This document shows positions 1 through 9,210 of a stretch of DNA of 64,000 nt, in pieces. Within the stretch, counting starts at the first letter, position 1, and every line of letters begins with the position of its first letter. The position numbers were made by a program, and so were the translations under genes. The notes below the pieces were generated by a model. The model was not told where the DNA came from. It was given only the letters and a program-made list of their open reading frames with translations, and did no database searches. The stretch is from Flavobacteriia bacterium (GTDB lineage Bacteria > Bacteroidota > Bacteroidia > Flavobacteriales > Weeksellaceae), in the NCBI GenBank assembly GCA_015999765.1, contig JAECQR010000008.1, forward strand, positions 32,183 to 96,182, given 5' to 3'.

Positions 1-755
1 TCAGCAGAATTCAGTTTACGCCGGATCTGATGCCTTCCGATATTTTGGGAACCTCTGTTTTCAATGTTAAAAATTCTGAGTTTGAATTTAAAAAAGGGCC
101 TATTTTTTCCAGTTTTATTTTGATAGATGAAATCAACCGTTCGCCCGCGAAAACCCAGTCTGCGTTATTTGAGGTGATGGAGGAAAGACAGATCACGATG
201 GACGGAAAACAGTATGAAATGCAGGAACCTTTTTTGGTAGTTGCTACGCAAAACCCAATCGAGCACGAAGGAACTTACCGTCTTCCTGAAGCGCAGCTCG
301 ACCGCTTTCTCTTCAAAATAAACGTTGGATATCCCGATCTTGCGCAGGAGGTGGAAATCATTAAAAAACAGCACGAAAATAAACTGGAAGATAAAACCGA
401 TGCCGTACAGAAAATAATTACCGGAACTCAGCTGAAAAATTATCAGGATATTGTTAAAAATATTCTTGTCGAGCCACAGCTTTTAGAATATATCGCTAAA
501 ATAATTGTGAATACAAGAGAAAACCAGTTTCTGTATTTAGGAGCTTCACCAAGGGCGAGTTTGGCTTTGCTGACAGCTTCCAAAGCTTTCGCAGCAATCC
601 GTGGGAGAGATTTTGTAACTCCCGAAGACATCAAAGAAGGAAGTTTTGCCGTTTTACGTCACAGAATCATGGTTTCGCCCGAACGCGAAATGGAAGGTTT
701 AACTGCTGACGAAATCATCCGCCAGATTTTAGAAACCATTGAGATTCCAAGATAA
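1..755 (+). CDS. MoxR-family AAA+ ATPase, 5' end outside window
   Basis: The frame is open from base 3 and runs off the left edge, so about 250 C-terminal residues are visible. Members of this family act as chaperone ATPases that remodel or insert von Willebrand-type partner proteins. Seen here: Walker B segment LIDEINRSPAKTQSA, sensor-1 segment ATQNPIEHEG, the LPEAQLDRF arginine-finger stretch, and the lid motif GASPRASLALL. Walker A must lie upstream. The ATG at base 30 is internal, because the conserved stretch RIQFTPDL precedes it in frame. The DUF58 gene begins 19 bases downstream, the usual pairing for this family. The client protein cannot be told from sequence. Confidence 0.93.
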   Translation, partial: SRIQFTPDLMPSDILGTSVFNVKNSEFEFKKGPIFSSFILIDEINRSPAKTQSALFEVMEERQITMDGKQYEMQEPFLVVATQNPIEHEGTYRLPEAQLDRFLFKINVGYPDLAQEVEIIKKQHENKLEDKTDAVQKIITGTQLKNYQDIVKNILVEPQLLEYIAKIIVNTRENQFLYLGASPRASLALLTASKAFAAIRGRDFVTPEDIKEGSFAVLRHRIMVSPEREMEGLTADEIIRQILETIEIPR

Positions 756-774
756 TTGTGCGTGAACTTTAATA

Positions 775-2097
775 ATGAAAAACCTTTACCTCAATAACCG
801 TATTTTCTTTCTGCTTTTCGGAGCGGGATTTACCTACGTTTTGGCATTTTTCTTTCCGGTTTTGATGTGGGCGGCTCATGGATTTTTAATTTTGATTTTT
901 ATTGCATCGATCATTGATTTTCTGTTGCTTTTCAATCAGAAAAACGCGGTCTTGGCGCAAAGAATTCTTCCGGAGAAATTATCAAACGGTGACCGGAATT
1001 CTGTGAAAGTAGATGTGAAAAACACTTATCCTTTTCAGATCAAAATTAAGGTCATTGACGAGATTCCGTTTCAGTTTCAGAACCGTGATTTTTTGATTGA
1101 AAGAATCGTGGAAACTCAGAAAAATGTATTTTTTGAATATATCCTGGAACCAAAAGAAAGGGGAGAATACAGTTTCGGTAACCTGAATGTTTTCGTAAAA
1201 TCGCCGGCTGGCTTGGTCTCACGAAGATTTACTTTCCAGAAAGACACACTCCTGCCAAGTTATCCTTCATTTATTCATTTACGAAAATATGAACTGATGG
1301 CTTTGCAGAATGAATTTTTATTAGGCGGACTTAAAAAAATCAGGAAACTGGGTCATACGATGGAGTTTGAGCAGATTAAGGAGTATGTTCCCGGAGATGA
1401 TGTGAGAACTATTAACTGGAAAGCGACCTCGAAACGGAACCAGCTCATGGTGAACCAGTTTCAGGATGAAAAATCGCAGCGGATATTTATGCTGATTGAT
1501 AAAGGAAGAACCATGCAGATGCCTTTCAATGGGCTAAGTTTGCTGGATTATTCCATTAATGCGACCATGGCTTTAAGTCATATCATCCTCAAAAAAAGTG
1601 ACCGCGCGGGAATGATGACTTTCTCCCAAAAAACCGAAAATAAAGTTGCGGCAGATAACAAATCGGGACAACTGAAAAAGATTTCTGAAGCACTGTATAA
1701 TGTTCAGACTAATTTCTACGAAAGCGATTTCAGTAGGTTATATCAGGATGTAAAATTCAGTATTGGGCAGAGAAGTTTGATTTTGCTTTTCACCAATTTC
1801 GAAACATTGGATGCGGTAAACCGTCAGATGAAATATCTTCGCGGAATCGCCAGAAACCATTTGCTGGTCATTGTATTCTTTCAGAATTCGGAATTGCAGA
1901 GCCTGATTCACAAAAACCCTGAAAATATGCAGGAAGTGTACGACGAAATTATCGCAGAAAAACTGGAGTTCGAGAAAAAACTGATCATTCAGGAACTCCG
2001 GAAATATGGAATTTATACCATTTACACGCTTCCCGAAAATTTAAATATCGAAGTCATTAATAAATATCTGGAAATAAAAGCGCGCGGGATTTTGTAA
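775..2097 (+). CDS. DUF58 domain-containing membrane protein
   Basis: A 440-residue protein with two hydrophobic helices near the N terminus (about residues 9-50), then a soluble domain. The family signature YVPGDDVRTINWKAT is present near residues 204-218, followed by a von Willebrand A-like fold region with LIDKGRTM in place of a classical MIDAS motif. It follows the MoxR ATPase gene closely and the two are probably one transcript. DUF58 proteins paired with MoxR are linked in other bacteroidetes to envelope stress (the Bat operon), but the BatA/B genes are not visible in this window, so a precise role is not claimed. Confidence 0.9.
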   Translation: MKNLYLNNRIFFLLFGAGFTYVLAFFFPVLMWAAHGFLILIFIASIIDFLLLFNQKNAVLAQRILPEKLSNGDRNSVKVDVKNTYPFQIKIKVIDEIPFQFQNRDFLIERIVETQKNVFFEYILEPKERGEYSFGNLNVFVKSPAGLVSRRFTFQKDTLLPSYPSFIHLRKYELMALQNEFLLGGLKKIRKLGHTMEFEQIKEYVPGDDVRTINWKATSKRNQLMVNQFQDEKSQRIFMLIDKGRTMQMPFNGLSLLDYSINATMALSHIILKKSDRAGMMTFSQKTENKVAADNKSGQLKKISEALYNVQTNFYESDFSRLYQDVKFSIGQRSLILLFTNFETLDAVNRQMKYLRGIARNHLLVIVFFQNSELQSLIHKNPENMQEVYDEIIAEKLEFEKKLIIQELRKYGIYTIYTLPENLNIEVINKYLEIKARGIL

Positions 2098-2153
2098 TTT
2101 TGTGAGGTAATTAGGTACTATAACAGCTTGAAAAGTTTTTAAAATTTAAATTA

Positions 2154-2573
2154 ATGAAAATCACTCTCAACAGAATTAACGACGATTATTTATTCGAATG
2201 TGCAAACCAGGCCGGCAACAAAATCCTGCTTGATAATACGTCACAACCCAACGCACAGGGAGTTTCTCCAATGGAAAGTGTTTTAATGGCTGTTGCAGGA
2301 TGCAGCGGAATCGACATGGTTTCTATCCTGAAAAAACAGCGACAGGAAATTACCGCTTTTTCAGCAGAAATTGAAGGCGAACGTGTTCAGGTGGATGAAG
2401 CGAAACCTTTTAAATCTATCACAGTAAAGTTTTTTCTAAAAGGAGACATTGATCCTAAAAAAGCTTTGAAAGCCGCAGAACTTTCTTTTGAAAAATACTG
2501 TTCGGTTTCCAAAACCATTGAGCCTAACGTTACGGTAGATTATGAAGTGTATGTTAACAGCGAAAAAGCATAA
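2154..2573 (+). CDS. OsmC/Ohr-family protein
   Basis: A 139-residue protein of the OsmC/Ohr fold. These proteins use two cysteines to reduce organic hydroperoxides; some members have no proven peroxidase activity. The cysteine in AVAGCSGIDM (Cys50) and that in EKYCSVSKT (Cys116) are at the usual positions on the two core helices. Length is typical of the single-domain family. There are 56 bases between it and the DUF58 gene, so cotranscription is possible but not shown. The gene ends against a hairpin shared with the convergent glycosidase gene. Whether it acts on peroxides or is a YhfA-like member cannot be decided. Confidence 0.88.
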   Translation: MKITLNRINDDYLFECANQAGNKILLDNTSQPNAQGVSPMESVLMAVAGCSGIDMVSILKKQRQEITAFSAEIEGERVQVDEAKPFKSITVKFFLKGDIDPKKALKAAELSFEKYCSVSKTIEPNVTVDYEVYVNSEKA

Positions 2574-2574
2574 A

Positions 2575-2612
2575 AAAGTCCGTAAGTTTCTACAACCTGC
2601 GGACTTTAGCTA
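2575..2612 (-). terminator. Intrinsic terminator between convergent genes
   Basis: Eight-base perfect arms AAAGTCCG (2575-2582) and CGGACTTT (2600-2607) close a 17-base loop. Read on the minus strand the stem is followed by a run of six T residues, so it should end the glycosidase transcript. On the plus strand there is no T run, so its effect on the OsmC gene would be weaker. Confidence 0.7.
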
Positions 2613-2642
2613 TGTTCTCATACAATCTCTTGAAGTAAATGT

Positions 2643-5255
2643 CTACGACATTTTTGGCTTAATGAGTTTGGCTACGGTTGCAGTCCATCCTGTTTGGTGA
2701 GAAGCACCAATTCCCATTCCTGTATCGCCGTTAAAATATTCATTGAACATGATGTAATTCTTGAAATGTTCATCATGATTAAGGAGTTTGTTTCCGCCAT
2801 TAAATGCACGTTCGCCATTTTCGTTCTGAAGAAATATCGAACAGAGTCGTTGGCTCAGATTGTCTGAAACAAACTCAAGATTTCTCATCTCTCCGCTGTT
2901 CGCAGGATATTCTATCTGAAGGCTTTCACCGTAGTAATAATGGAATCTCTGTAAACTTTCGACAATCAGGAAATTTATCGGAAACCAGATCGGTCCGCGC
3001 CAGTTGCTGTTCCCGCCAAACATACGGCTGTCGCTTTCTGCGGGCGTGTATTTTACGGTAAAATTCTGTCCGTCAACGGTGAACTTAAAAGGCTCATCTT
3101 CATAAATTTTAGACATGGAACGGATTCCATAGTCGGAAAGAAATTCTTTTTCATCAACCATTCTTGCCAAAACCCTTTTAAGTCTGGTTTTTCGTAAGAT
3201 ACTTATCAGATGTTTACCGCCTTTACCTTCAACTTCCCAATGCGAAACCAGATTTGCAAGTTCTGGTTTGTTCTTTAGGATCCAGTCCATTCTTTTGGTG
3301 AAATTCGGGAGCTTTTCGAGGGTTTCGTGCTCGATAATCTCTACCGCGAACATGGGTATAAGTCCTACGATGCTTCTTAGTTTTAAGGAGATTGAGTCAC
3401 CGTCATTTAATTGTAAAACGTCGTAGAAAAAGCCGTCTTCGTCGTTCCACAGCCCGCCTTTTGCACCCCCAATGTTTTCCATTGCTTCGGCAATATAAAG
3501 ATAATGTTCAAAAAATTTGATGGCCATATCTTCGTAAACCGGATTATAAAGCGCAAGTTCCATTGAGATCCGCATCATATTCAGCGCGAACATCGCCATC
3601 CAGCTGGTTCCGTCGGCCTGTTCCAGATGATCCCCATTTTTAAACTGCATATTTCTGTCGAAAGCGCCAATATTATCAAGTCCCAAAAAACCGCCTCCAA
3701 AAACATTGTTTCCGTTCTTGTCCTTTCGGTTTACCCACCAGGTAAAATTAAGGAGCATTTTCTGAAAAACACTTTCCAGAAAAGGAATGTCGGGCTTCCC
3801 GTTCATTTTCTCATCAATTTTAAAAACCCTGAAGGTAGACCATGCGTGAACCGGCGGATTTACATCGCTGAAATCCCATTCATAAGCAGGTAACTGCCCA
3901 TTTGGGTGCATATACCATTCCTTCGTAAGCAGTTTTAACTGATTTTTAGCAAAACCCGGATCGAGCAATGCAAAAGGCACACAGTGAAAAGCCAAATCCC
4001 ACGTCGCAAACCAAGGATACTCCCATTTATCGGGCATCGATATAATATCCTTATTCTGCATATGTCGCCATTCCCGGTTTCGGACAAAATGATCGAAATT
4101 CCGCGGCGCATCATATTTCGGATCACCTTTCAGCCATTTCGAAACGTTGTAGTTATAAAACTGCTTGTTCCATAAAAGTCCGGCGAAAGCCTGGCGCTGG
4201 ATGTTTTTTTCTTCCTCGTTTCTGATGTCGCACTGTATTTCCCCATAAAAGTCTTCAGCCTCATTTTTTCTCAGGTTAAAAATATAATCAAAATCAAAGA
4301 ACGCATTCTCCATATCATGCGGACTTAACCTGAAATCAAAGCTTTTGCTTTCACCCGCCTCAAGTTCTGTATCAATAAAGAAGCTTGCTTTTGTTCCGTT
4401 TTTATCAGGATTTACTGTATTGTGGTTCCCGTGCACTAAAAAGTCATTAATGCCGTCTTTGAAGAACTTCGCGTCAGATGTTAGACTTTTAATTTTTTCG
4501 TAGTTGGTCTCATTGTCGCAGAATAGTGCTTCGGTATCAGGATTTCTGGAATAAAATTTCTTCTGGGAAATGGAATCGTGCTCAATATCGATAACACCTT
4601 TAACTGAACTTTTTAGTTGTGGCTGGTAAGTTCCATGACCCCAATTCCAGTTATTCCTGTACCACAGCGTCGGAAGAATTACCAATGGTGCTTTTCTTGT
4701 GCTTCTGTTAACCGCGGTTACACGGATGGCAAAATCATCATGATTGATTTTTGCGTACTCGATAAAAAGGTCGAAATATTCGTTTCTGTTAAAAATTCCG
4801 GTATCAACAAGTTCAAATTCCGGATCGCTTTTTGATCGGCGGGCATTTTCGTAAATCAGCTGTTCGTATGGAAACTGTTCGATAGGATACTTGTAGACCA
4901 TCTTCATATAAGAGTGTGATGGCGTATTTTCTAGATAATAGAAGATTTCTTTGATATCCTCGCCATGGTTTCCCTCATGATTACTGAGTCCGAAAAATCT
5001 TTCCTTAATCATTTTATCCTTGCGGTTCCAAAATGAAAATGCAAAGCACAAAAGCTGCTTATCATCACAGATTCCCGCAATTCCATCTTCATTCCAGCGG
5101 TACGCTCTGCTGATAGCGTCATTATAGGTGGTATGCCCCCACGCATTTCCATTGTGGCTGTAATCTTCCCTTACAGTTCCCCATTGTCTGTTGCTCACAT
5201 ACGGACCCCATTTCTTCCATTGCTCTTCAAGCATTCTCTCTCTTTCAGCTATCAT
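2643..5255 (-). CDS. MGH1-like (GH63-related) glycoside hydrolase
   Basis: An 870-residue protein without a signal peptide, hence probably cytoplasmic. It resembles proteins annotated as glucosidase with an MGH1-like (mannosylglycerate hydrolase-type, GH63-clan) (alpha/alpha)6 barrel. Visible landmarks are the N-terminal WGPYVSNRQWGTVREDYS, the barrel stretch WEYPWFATWDLAFHCVPFAL around residues 413-432, the aromatic WRGPIWFPINFL near residue 755 and the C-terminal GASHQTGWTATVAKLI. Acid/base residues cannot be assigned with certainty. It stands alone on the minus strand, divergent from the methionine operon. The substrate is unknown; an alpha-glucoside or compatible solute is the likeliest guess from the family. 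Confidence 0.82.
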   Translation of the reverse strand: MIAERERMLEEQWKKWGPYVSNRQWGTVREDYSHNGNAWGHTTYNDAISRAYRWNEDGIAGICDDKQLLCFAFSFWNRKDKMIKERFFGLSNHEGNHGEDIKEIFYYLENTPSHSYMKMVYKYPIEQFPYEQLIYENARRSKSDPEFELVDTGIFNRNEYFDLFIEYAKINHDDFAIRVTAVNRSTRKAPLVILPTLWYRNNWNWGHGTYQPQLKSSVKGVIDIEHDSISQKKFYSRNPDTEALFCDNETNYEKIKSLTSDAKFFKDGINDFLVHGNHNTVNPDKNGTKASFFIDTELEAGESKSFDFRLSPHDMENAFFDFDYIFNLRKNEAEDFYGEIQCDIRNEEEKNIQRQAFAGLLWNKQFYNYNVSKWLKGDPKYDAPRNFDHFVRNREWRHMQNKDIISMPDKWEYPWFATWDLAFHCVPFALLDPGFAKNQLKLLTKEWYMHPNGQLPAYEWDFSDVNPPVHAWSTFRVFKIDEKMNGKPDIPFLESVFQKMLLNFTWWVNRKDKNGNNVFGGGFLGLDNIGAFDRNMQFKNGDHLEQADGTSWMAMFALNMMRISMELALYNPVYEDMAIKFFEHYLYIAEAMENIGGAKGGLWNDEDGFFYDVLQLNDGDSISLKLRSIVGLIPMFAVEIIEHETLEKLPNFTKRMDWILKNKPELANLVSHWEVEGKGGKHLISILRKTRLKRVLARMVDEKEFLSDYGIRSMSKIYEDEPFKFTVDGQNFTVKYTPAESDSRMFGGNSNWRGPIWFPINFLIVESLQRFHYYYGESLQIEYPANSGEMRNLEFVSDNLSQRLCSIFLQNENGERAFNGGNKLLNHDEHFKNYIMFNEYFNGDTGMGIGASHQTGWTATVAKLIKPKMS

Positions 5256-5327
5256 ATTACAAATTTCAGTTGCGAAATTATGAAATAAAAATCTTTCCCA
5301 TTTCTCTCGCGTTTAGAAAAAATACCT

Positions 5328-5335
5328 TACTTTTG
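5328..5335 (+). promoter_or_regulatory. Putative -7 element of the methionine operon promoter
   Basis: TACTTTTG matches the bacteroidetes -7 consensus TAnnTTTG. It lies about 30 bases before the riboswitch, so a transcript starting near 5342 would include the whole aptamer. A clear -33 TTTG at the usual 19-20 base spacing is not seen. Confidence 0.55.
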
Positions 5336-5358
5336 CTGCAGATTTTGTTCATTTACAT

Positions 5359-5529
5359 ATTGAAAATGTTATCAAGAAAGGTGGAGAGATAAGACTCTAT
5401 GAAACCTTGGCAACCCTTCGGAAACGGAGAAGGTGCTACATTCTTACCCAATTTGGGTGAAGATAACAGAAACTTTTTTTACCATTCTCAGGTAGCATTT
5501 TCAATTTTAATTTTATTATAAATTGAAAA
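5359..5529 (+). promoter_or_regulatory. SAM-I (S-box) riboswitch and its expression platform
   Basis: The aptamer shows the S-box hallmarks: P1 arms TGTTATC (5367-5373) and GATAACA (5462-5468), the AAGAAAGGTGGAGAGAT core, and CTATGAAACCTTGGCAACC. Such RNAs bind S-adenosylmethionine and shut off methionine genes. Downstream, CATTTTCAAT (5496-5505) is perfectly complementary to ATTGAAAATG (5359-5368) on the 5' side of P1, and its overlapping segment 5498-5506 is also perfectly complementary to AATTGAAAA (5521-5529), which contains the TTG start codon of the next gene. The aptamer call is firm; how the platform works is inferred. An AT-rich, T-heavy tract (5505-5519) follows the first helix and could also serve as a terminator. 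Confidence 0.9.
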
Positions 5530-6467
5530 CTCCGCTACAAAATATCATTCTTCAAAACTTTAAATTACAATCAGGAAAAATCCTTGATATTAATTTGTCC
5601 TACCACATTTTCGGTCGGGATTTATTTTCTGCACCCATTATACTCATCAATCATGCCTTAACCGGAAACTCCAATGTGTCGGGCGAAAAAGGCTGGTGGA
5701 GAACATTAGTGGGCAAGGAAAAAATTATTGATACCGAAAGATTTACTGTAATCTCTTTCAATATTCCGGGGAATGGTTTTGACGGAATTTTAATTGAAAA
5801 TTACGAGGATTTCAAAACAGTAGACATTGCCAATATTTTTTTAGAAGGTTTGAATTTCCTAAATATCAACCAACTTCATACGCTTATCGGCGGATCTTTG
5901 GGCGGTGCAATTGGTTGGGAAATGCTGACTGTTGAGCCAGATTTGGCTGAGAATTTTATCCCCATTGCCTGCGATTTCAAAACTTCGGACTGGCTTCATG
6001 CGCAGTGTCTGATTCAGAAATTTTTGCTCGCCACAGAACAGGACCCTTTACAGAAAGCAAGAATCCACGCAATGTTATGTTACCGTACACCGGAATCGCT
6101 GAATGTCCGTTTCAAAAATGAATTCGACACCGAAAAGGAAATCTTCAAATCTCATGACTGGCTCAATTATCACGGAAAAAGATTAAATGAAAGGTTTAGT
6201 TTAAATGCTTATCATCTGATGAATCATTTATTAATGAAAATCAATGCGGATAAAAAGATGCTAAAAAATATAAAAGCCGACATCCATTTAATTGCTGTGG
6301 ATTCCGATTTGTTTTTTCCTGCTTTTGAAATAAAAAAATGTTACGGTCATCTCATCAAAACCAAAGGAAATACTTTTTACCACGAGATAAATTCAATGCA
6401 CGGGCACGATGCTTTTTTAATGGAATATGAACAGCTGAACGGAATTTTAGAAAAAATAATGAAGTAA
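5523..6467 (+). CDS. metX: Homoserine O-acyltransferase-like alpha/beta hydrolase
   Basis: A 314-residue MetX-like alpha/beta-hydrolase that should activate homoserine (probably as O-acetylhomoserine) for methionine synthesis. Seen: oxyanion-side motif NHALTGNSN, nucleophile elbow GGSLGGA with Ser125, the acid segment VDSDLFFP and the catalytic His segment SMHGHDAFL. It is shorter than classical MetX (about 350-380 residues). There is no ATG in the 12 bases between the upstream in-frame stop (5508-5510) and the conserved N terminus, so TTG at 5523 is taken as the start. It is first in the SAM-controlled operon and ends two bases before the homoserine dehydrogenase gene. Acetyl versus succinyl donor is not decided by sequence here. 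Confidence 0.85.
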   Translation: MKTPLQNIILQNFKLQSGKILDINLSYHIFGRDLFSAPIILINHALTGNSNVSGEKGWWRTLVGKEKIIDTERFTVISFNIPGNGFDGILIENYEDFKTVDIANIFLEGLNFLNINQLHTLIGGSLGGAIGWEMLTVEPDLAENFIPIACDFKTSDWLHAQCLIQKFLLATEQDPLQKARIHAMLCYRTPESLNVRFKNEFDTEKEIFKSHDWLNYHGKRLNERFSLNAYHLMNHLLMKINADKKMLKNIKADIHLIAVDSDLFFPAFEIKKCYGHLIKTKGNTFYHEINSMHGHDAFLMEYEQLNGILEKIMK

Positions 6468-6469
6468 AA

Positions 6470-8011
6470 ATGACAACGAATAATAATCAGATCAAAGTGT
6501 TGAAAAACCGCGCAATCATCAAATTTGAAGGTAAAAATTTCCTCGGTGAAGTAGGCGTGGACGGAAGAATTTTCAAAGCACTGACGTATGCAAGAATAAG
6601 TGTCGGAGTAATTTCGCAACAGGCAATTGAAAACGGAATTTCGGTTTTGGTAAGTGATAATGATGCGGAAAAAGCGGTGAACTGCTTAATTAACGAGTTT
6701 GAAGAGGAAAGAAAATCCGGAAAAGTAAGTATGATTTACAGCATTAGTAATGTTTCTGTGATCGGTTTTGTTTCCAAAGATTTCAATAAAATCATGTCTG
6801 AACTTGCCCGAAACAACATCTTCCCGCTGATCCTGAATCAGGTTGCAGCCGAAAACCGCGTGAATATTGTGGTCACCTCTTCACAGGACGAAAAAGCAAA
6901 AAATATCATCGAGGCAGAAATTTTCGCGAAGCCCAAAATTGTTCATCTTGCAATTATCGGTCACGGAAATGTAGGGAAAACCTTAATAGAACAGGTTTTG
7001 GAGAATGCCGAAGAAATCAGAAACAGAAAGAAAATTGATCTGAAAATTGTTGCGGTAGCCAATTCCAAAAAAATTGCCCTTAATAAGGCAGGTTTCAGTG
7101 AAAACTGGAATGATGAAATTCTGGTGGCAGAACGCCCGTCAAAAGTAGAAGAATTGATTTCTTTTTCGCAGCAAAATCAGCTGGAAAATCTGATCGTTGT
7201 TGACAATACAGCGAGCAAAGAATTTGTGAAAAACTATCCGGTTTTGGCGGAAAACGGTTTCGATCTGGTTTCCTCAAACAAAATCTTCAATACACTTCCC
7301 ATTTCAGATTACAGAAATTTCCGCCACATTCTGGCGAAACGGAATAAAAAATATCTTTATGAGACCAATGTCGGTGCAGGTTTGCCCTTAATTGACACCA
7401 TTAAACTTTTGCATTTGTCGGGCGAAAATATCACAAGGATTAAAGGCGTGTTTTCAGGTTCACTGAGTTATATTTTCAATAATTTTTCAGTGCGTGACGA
7501 GAAATTTTCAACCATTCTGAAAGAAGCAATGGAAAAAGGGTTCACCGAACCGGATCCGAGAGAAGATTTATCCGGAAACGATGTTGCCAGAAAACTGCTG
7601 ATTCTTGCAAGAGAGCTTGATTTAATTAATGAGTTTAAAGACATCGAGGTAGAAAACTTGGTTCCAAAGCAATTAAGAAATATCAGTAATTCTGAGTTTT
7701 CTTCGCAGTTAAATGAACTGGACGAAGTTTTTGAAAAAATCAAAAAAAACCAGGCTGAAAACCATGTTTTGCGTTTTGTTGGTGATTTACATGGCGATCT
7801 GCAGCAGGAAAAAGGACTTCTGGATGTGAAATTAGTTTCCGTTCCGGCCAACTCCGCGCTTGGACAGTTAAAAGGCTCCGATTCTATCTTTGAAATCTAT
7901 ACCGAAAGTTATGGCGAAAATCCGATCGTAATTATGGGAGCCGGAGCCGGAGCGAAAGTTACCGCAAGAGGAGTTTTCGGAGACATTTTAAGACTTTCAG
8001 AAAATAAATAA
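6470..8011 (+). CDS. hom: ACT domain-homoserine dehydrogenase fusion
   Basis: 513 residues. Residues 1-150 form two ACT-like regulatory repeats; from about 160 begins a homoserine dehydrogenase with Rossmann motif GHGNVGKT (Gly164 onward), substrate-side GVFSGSLSYIFNNF and the family signature EPDPREDLSGNDVARKLL. It converts aspartate semialdehyde to homoserine. The layout equals the middle and C-terminal parts of the bifunctional ThrA/MetL enzymes, but the aspartokinase catalytic domain is absent. There are two bases between the metX-like stop and this ATG. Its place in the methionine operon suggests that it supplies homoserine for this branch. The ACT part may bind an amino acid, but the ligand is unknown. 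Confidence 0.92.
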   Translation: MTTNNNQIKVLKNRAIIKFEGKNFLGEVGVDGRIFKALTYARISVGVISQQAIENGISVLVSDNDAEKAVNCLINEFEEERKSGKVSMIYSISNVSVIGFVSKDFNKIMSELARNNIFPLILNQVAAENRVNIVVTSSQDEKAKNIIEAEIFAKPKIVHLAIIGHGNVGKTLIEQVLENAEEIRNRKKIDLKIVAVANSKKIALNKAGFSENWNDEILVAERPSKVEELISFSQQNQLENLIVVDNTASKEFVKNYPVLAENGFDLVSSNKIFNTLPISDYRNFRHILAKRNKKYLYETNVGAGLPLIDTIKLLHLSGENITRIKGVFSGSLSYIFNNFSVRDEKFSTILKEAMEKGFTEPDPREDLSGNDVARKLLILARELDLINEFKDIEVENLVPKQLRNISNSEFSSQLNELDEVFEKIKKNQAENHVLRFVGDLHGDLQQEKGLLDVKLVSVPANSALGQLKGSDSIFEIYTESYGENPIVIMGAGAGAKVTARGVFGDILRLSENK

Positions 8012-8030
8012 TAAAACCACTCAAAATAAT

Positions 8031-9191
8031 ATGTCAGAACATTTTGAAACCAGCGCAATCCGCATTCAGTCCGAACGTTCACAGTTTTATGAGCATTCAA
8101 CACCTTTATATCTAACTTCAAGTTTCGTTTTTCAGGATGCAGAAGATATGCGTGCGAGTTTTGCGGAAGAAAAGCAGAAAAATTTATATAGCCGTTTTTC
8201 AAACCCAAACGTGAATGAATTCACCGAAAAAATGGTAAAACTGGAAGGCGCCGAAGACGGTTATTCCTTTGCAACAGGCATGGCGGCGATTTATTCCACG
8301 TTTGCAGCATTATTGAATTCAGGTGATCATATTCTGAGCTGTCAGTCGGTTTTTGGTTCTACTCACACGCTTTTTACAAAATATTTCCCAAAATGGAATA
8401 TTGAAACGACCTATTTTAAAGCAGACGAAACCGATTTGGAAAAATATTTAACTCCAAATACAAAAACTTTATATGTCGAAACGCCAACCAACCCGGCCAT
8501 TGAAGTTTTGGATTTAGAATTTTTAGGAAAATTTGCAAAAAAGCACAATCTTATTTTCATTGTTGATAACTGTTTTGCGACGCCGTATCTTCAGCAGCCG
8601 ATAAAATTTGGGGCAGATTTGGTAGTTCATTCTGCGACAAAATTAATTGACGGGCAAGGTCGCGTTTTGGGTGGAATTGCAGTCGGCAGAAAAAATCTGA
8701 TCCGTGAAATTTATTTATTTGCGCGAAATACCGGACCCGCAATGTCGCCTTTCAACGCCTGGGTTTTAAGCAAAAGCCTCGAAACAATTGCGGTTCGGGT
8801 AGAAAAACATTGCGAAAACGCCCAAAAAGTTGCAGAATTTCTCGAAAATCATCCCAATGTTTCATTGGTGAAATATCCTTTCCTGAAATCGCATCCCAAT
8901 TACGAAACTGCCAAAAATCAAATGAAACTGGGCGGAAACATCGTGGCTTTTGAAGTGAAAGGTGGCATCGAAGCCGGCAGAAATTTTCTCAATAAAATAA
9001 AAATGTGTTCGCTTTCAGCAAATTTGGGTGACACCAGAACCATCGTTACGCATCCTGCTTCCACAACGCATTCAAAACTTTCTGAAGAGGAAAGAAATGA
9101 AGTCGGAATTACAGCTGGTTTGGTGCGCTGTTCGGTTGGTTTAGAGCATGTAGACGATATTATTGAGGATTTGAAACAGGCTTTAGATTAG
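8031..9191 (+). CDS. metZ: O-acyl-homoserine sulfhydrylase, MetZ type
   Basis: 386-residue PLP-dependent enzyme of the Cys/Met metabolism family (fold type I). It joins sulfide to activated homoserine to give homocysteine. The PLP lysine lies in HSATKLIDGQGRVLGG (Lys204), and the GQGRVLGG wording is typical of MetZ rather than MetB or MetC. Also seen are YSRFSNPNVNEFTEKM, VETPTNPAIEV, VDNCFATPYLQQP and the C-terminal HPASTTHSKL followed by VRCSVGLEHVDDII. It follows the homoserine dehydrogenase by 19 bases. With the metX-like gene it implies direct sulfhydrylation. A MetB-like gamma-synthase activity cannot be excluded. Confidence 0.9.
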   Translation: MSEHFETSAIRIQSERSQFYEHSTPLYLTSSFVFQDAEDMRASFAEEKQKNLYSRFSNPNVNEFTEKMVKLEGAEDGYSFATGMAAIYSTFAALLNSGDHILSCQSVFGSTHTLFTKYFPKWNIETTYFKADETDLEKYLTPNTKTLYVETPTNPAIEVLDLEFLGKFAKKHNLIFIVDNCFATPYLQQPIKFGADLVVHSATKLIDGQGRVLGGIAVGRKNLIREIYLFARNTGPAMSPFNAWVLSKSLETIAVRVEKHCENAQKVAEFLENHPNVSLVKYPFLKSHPNYETAKNQMKLGGNIVAFEVKGGIEAGRNFLNKIKMCSLSANLGDTRTIVTHPASTTHSKLSEEERNEVGITAGLVRCSVGLEHVDDIIEDLKQALD

Positions 9192-9210
9192 AAATAGGAG
9201 AAAGATGAGA

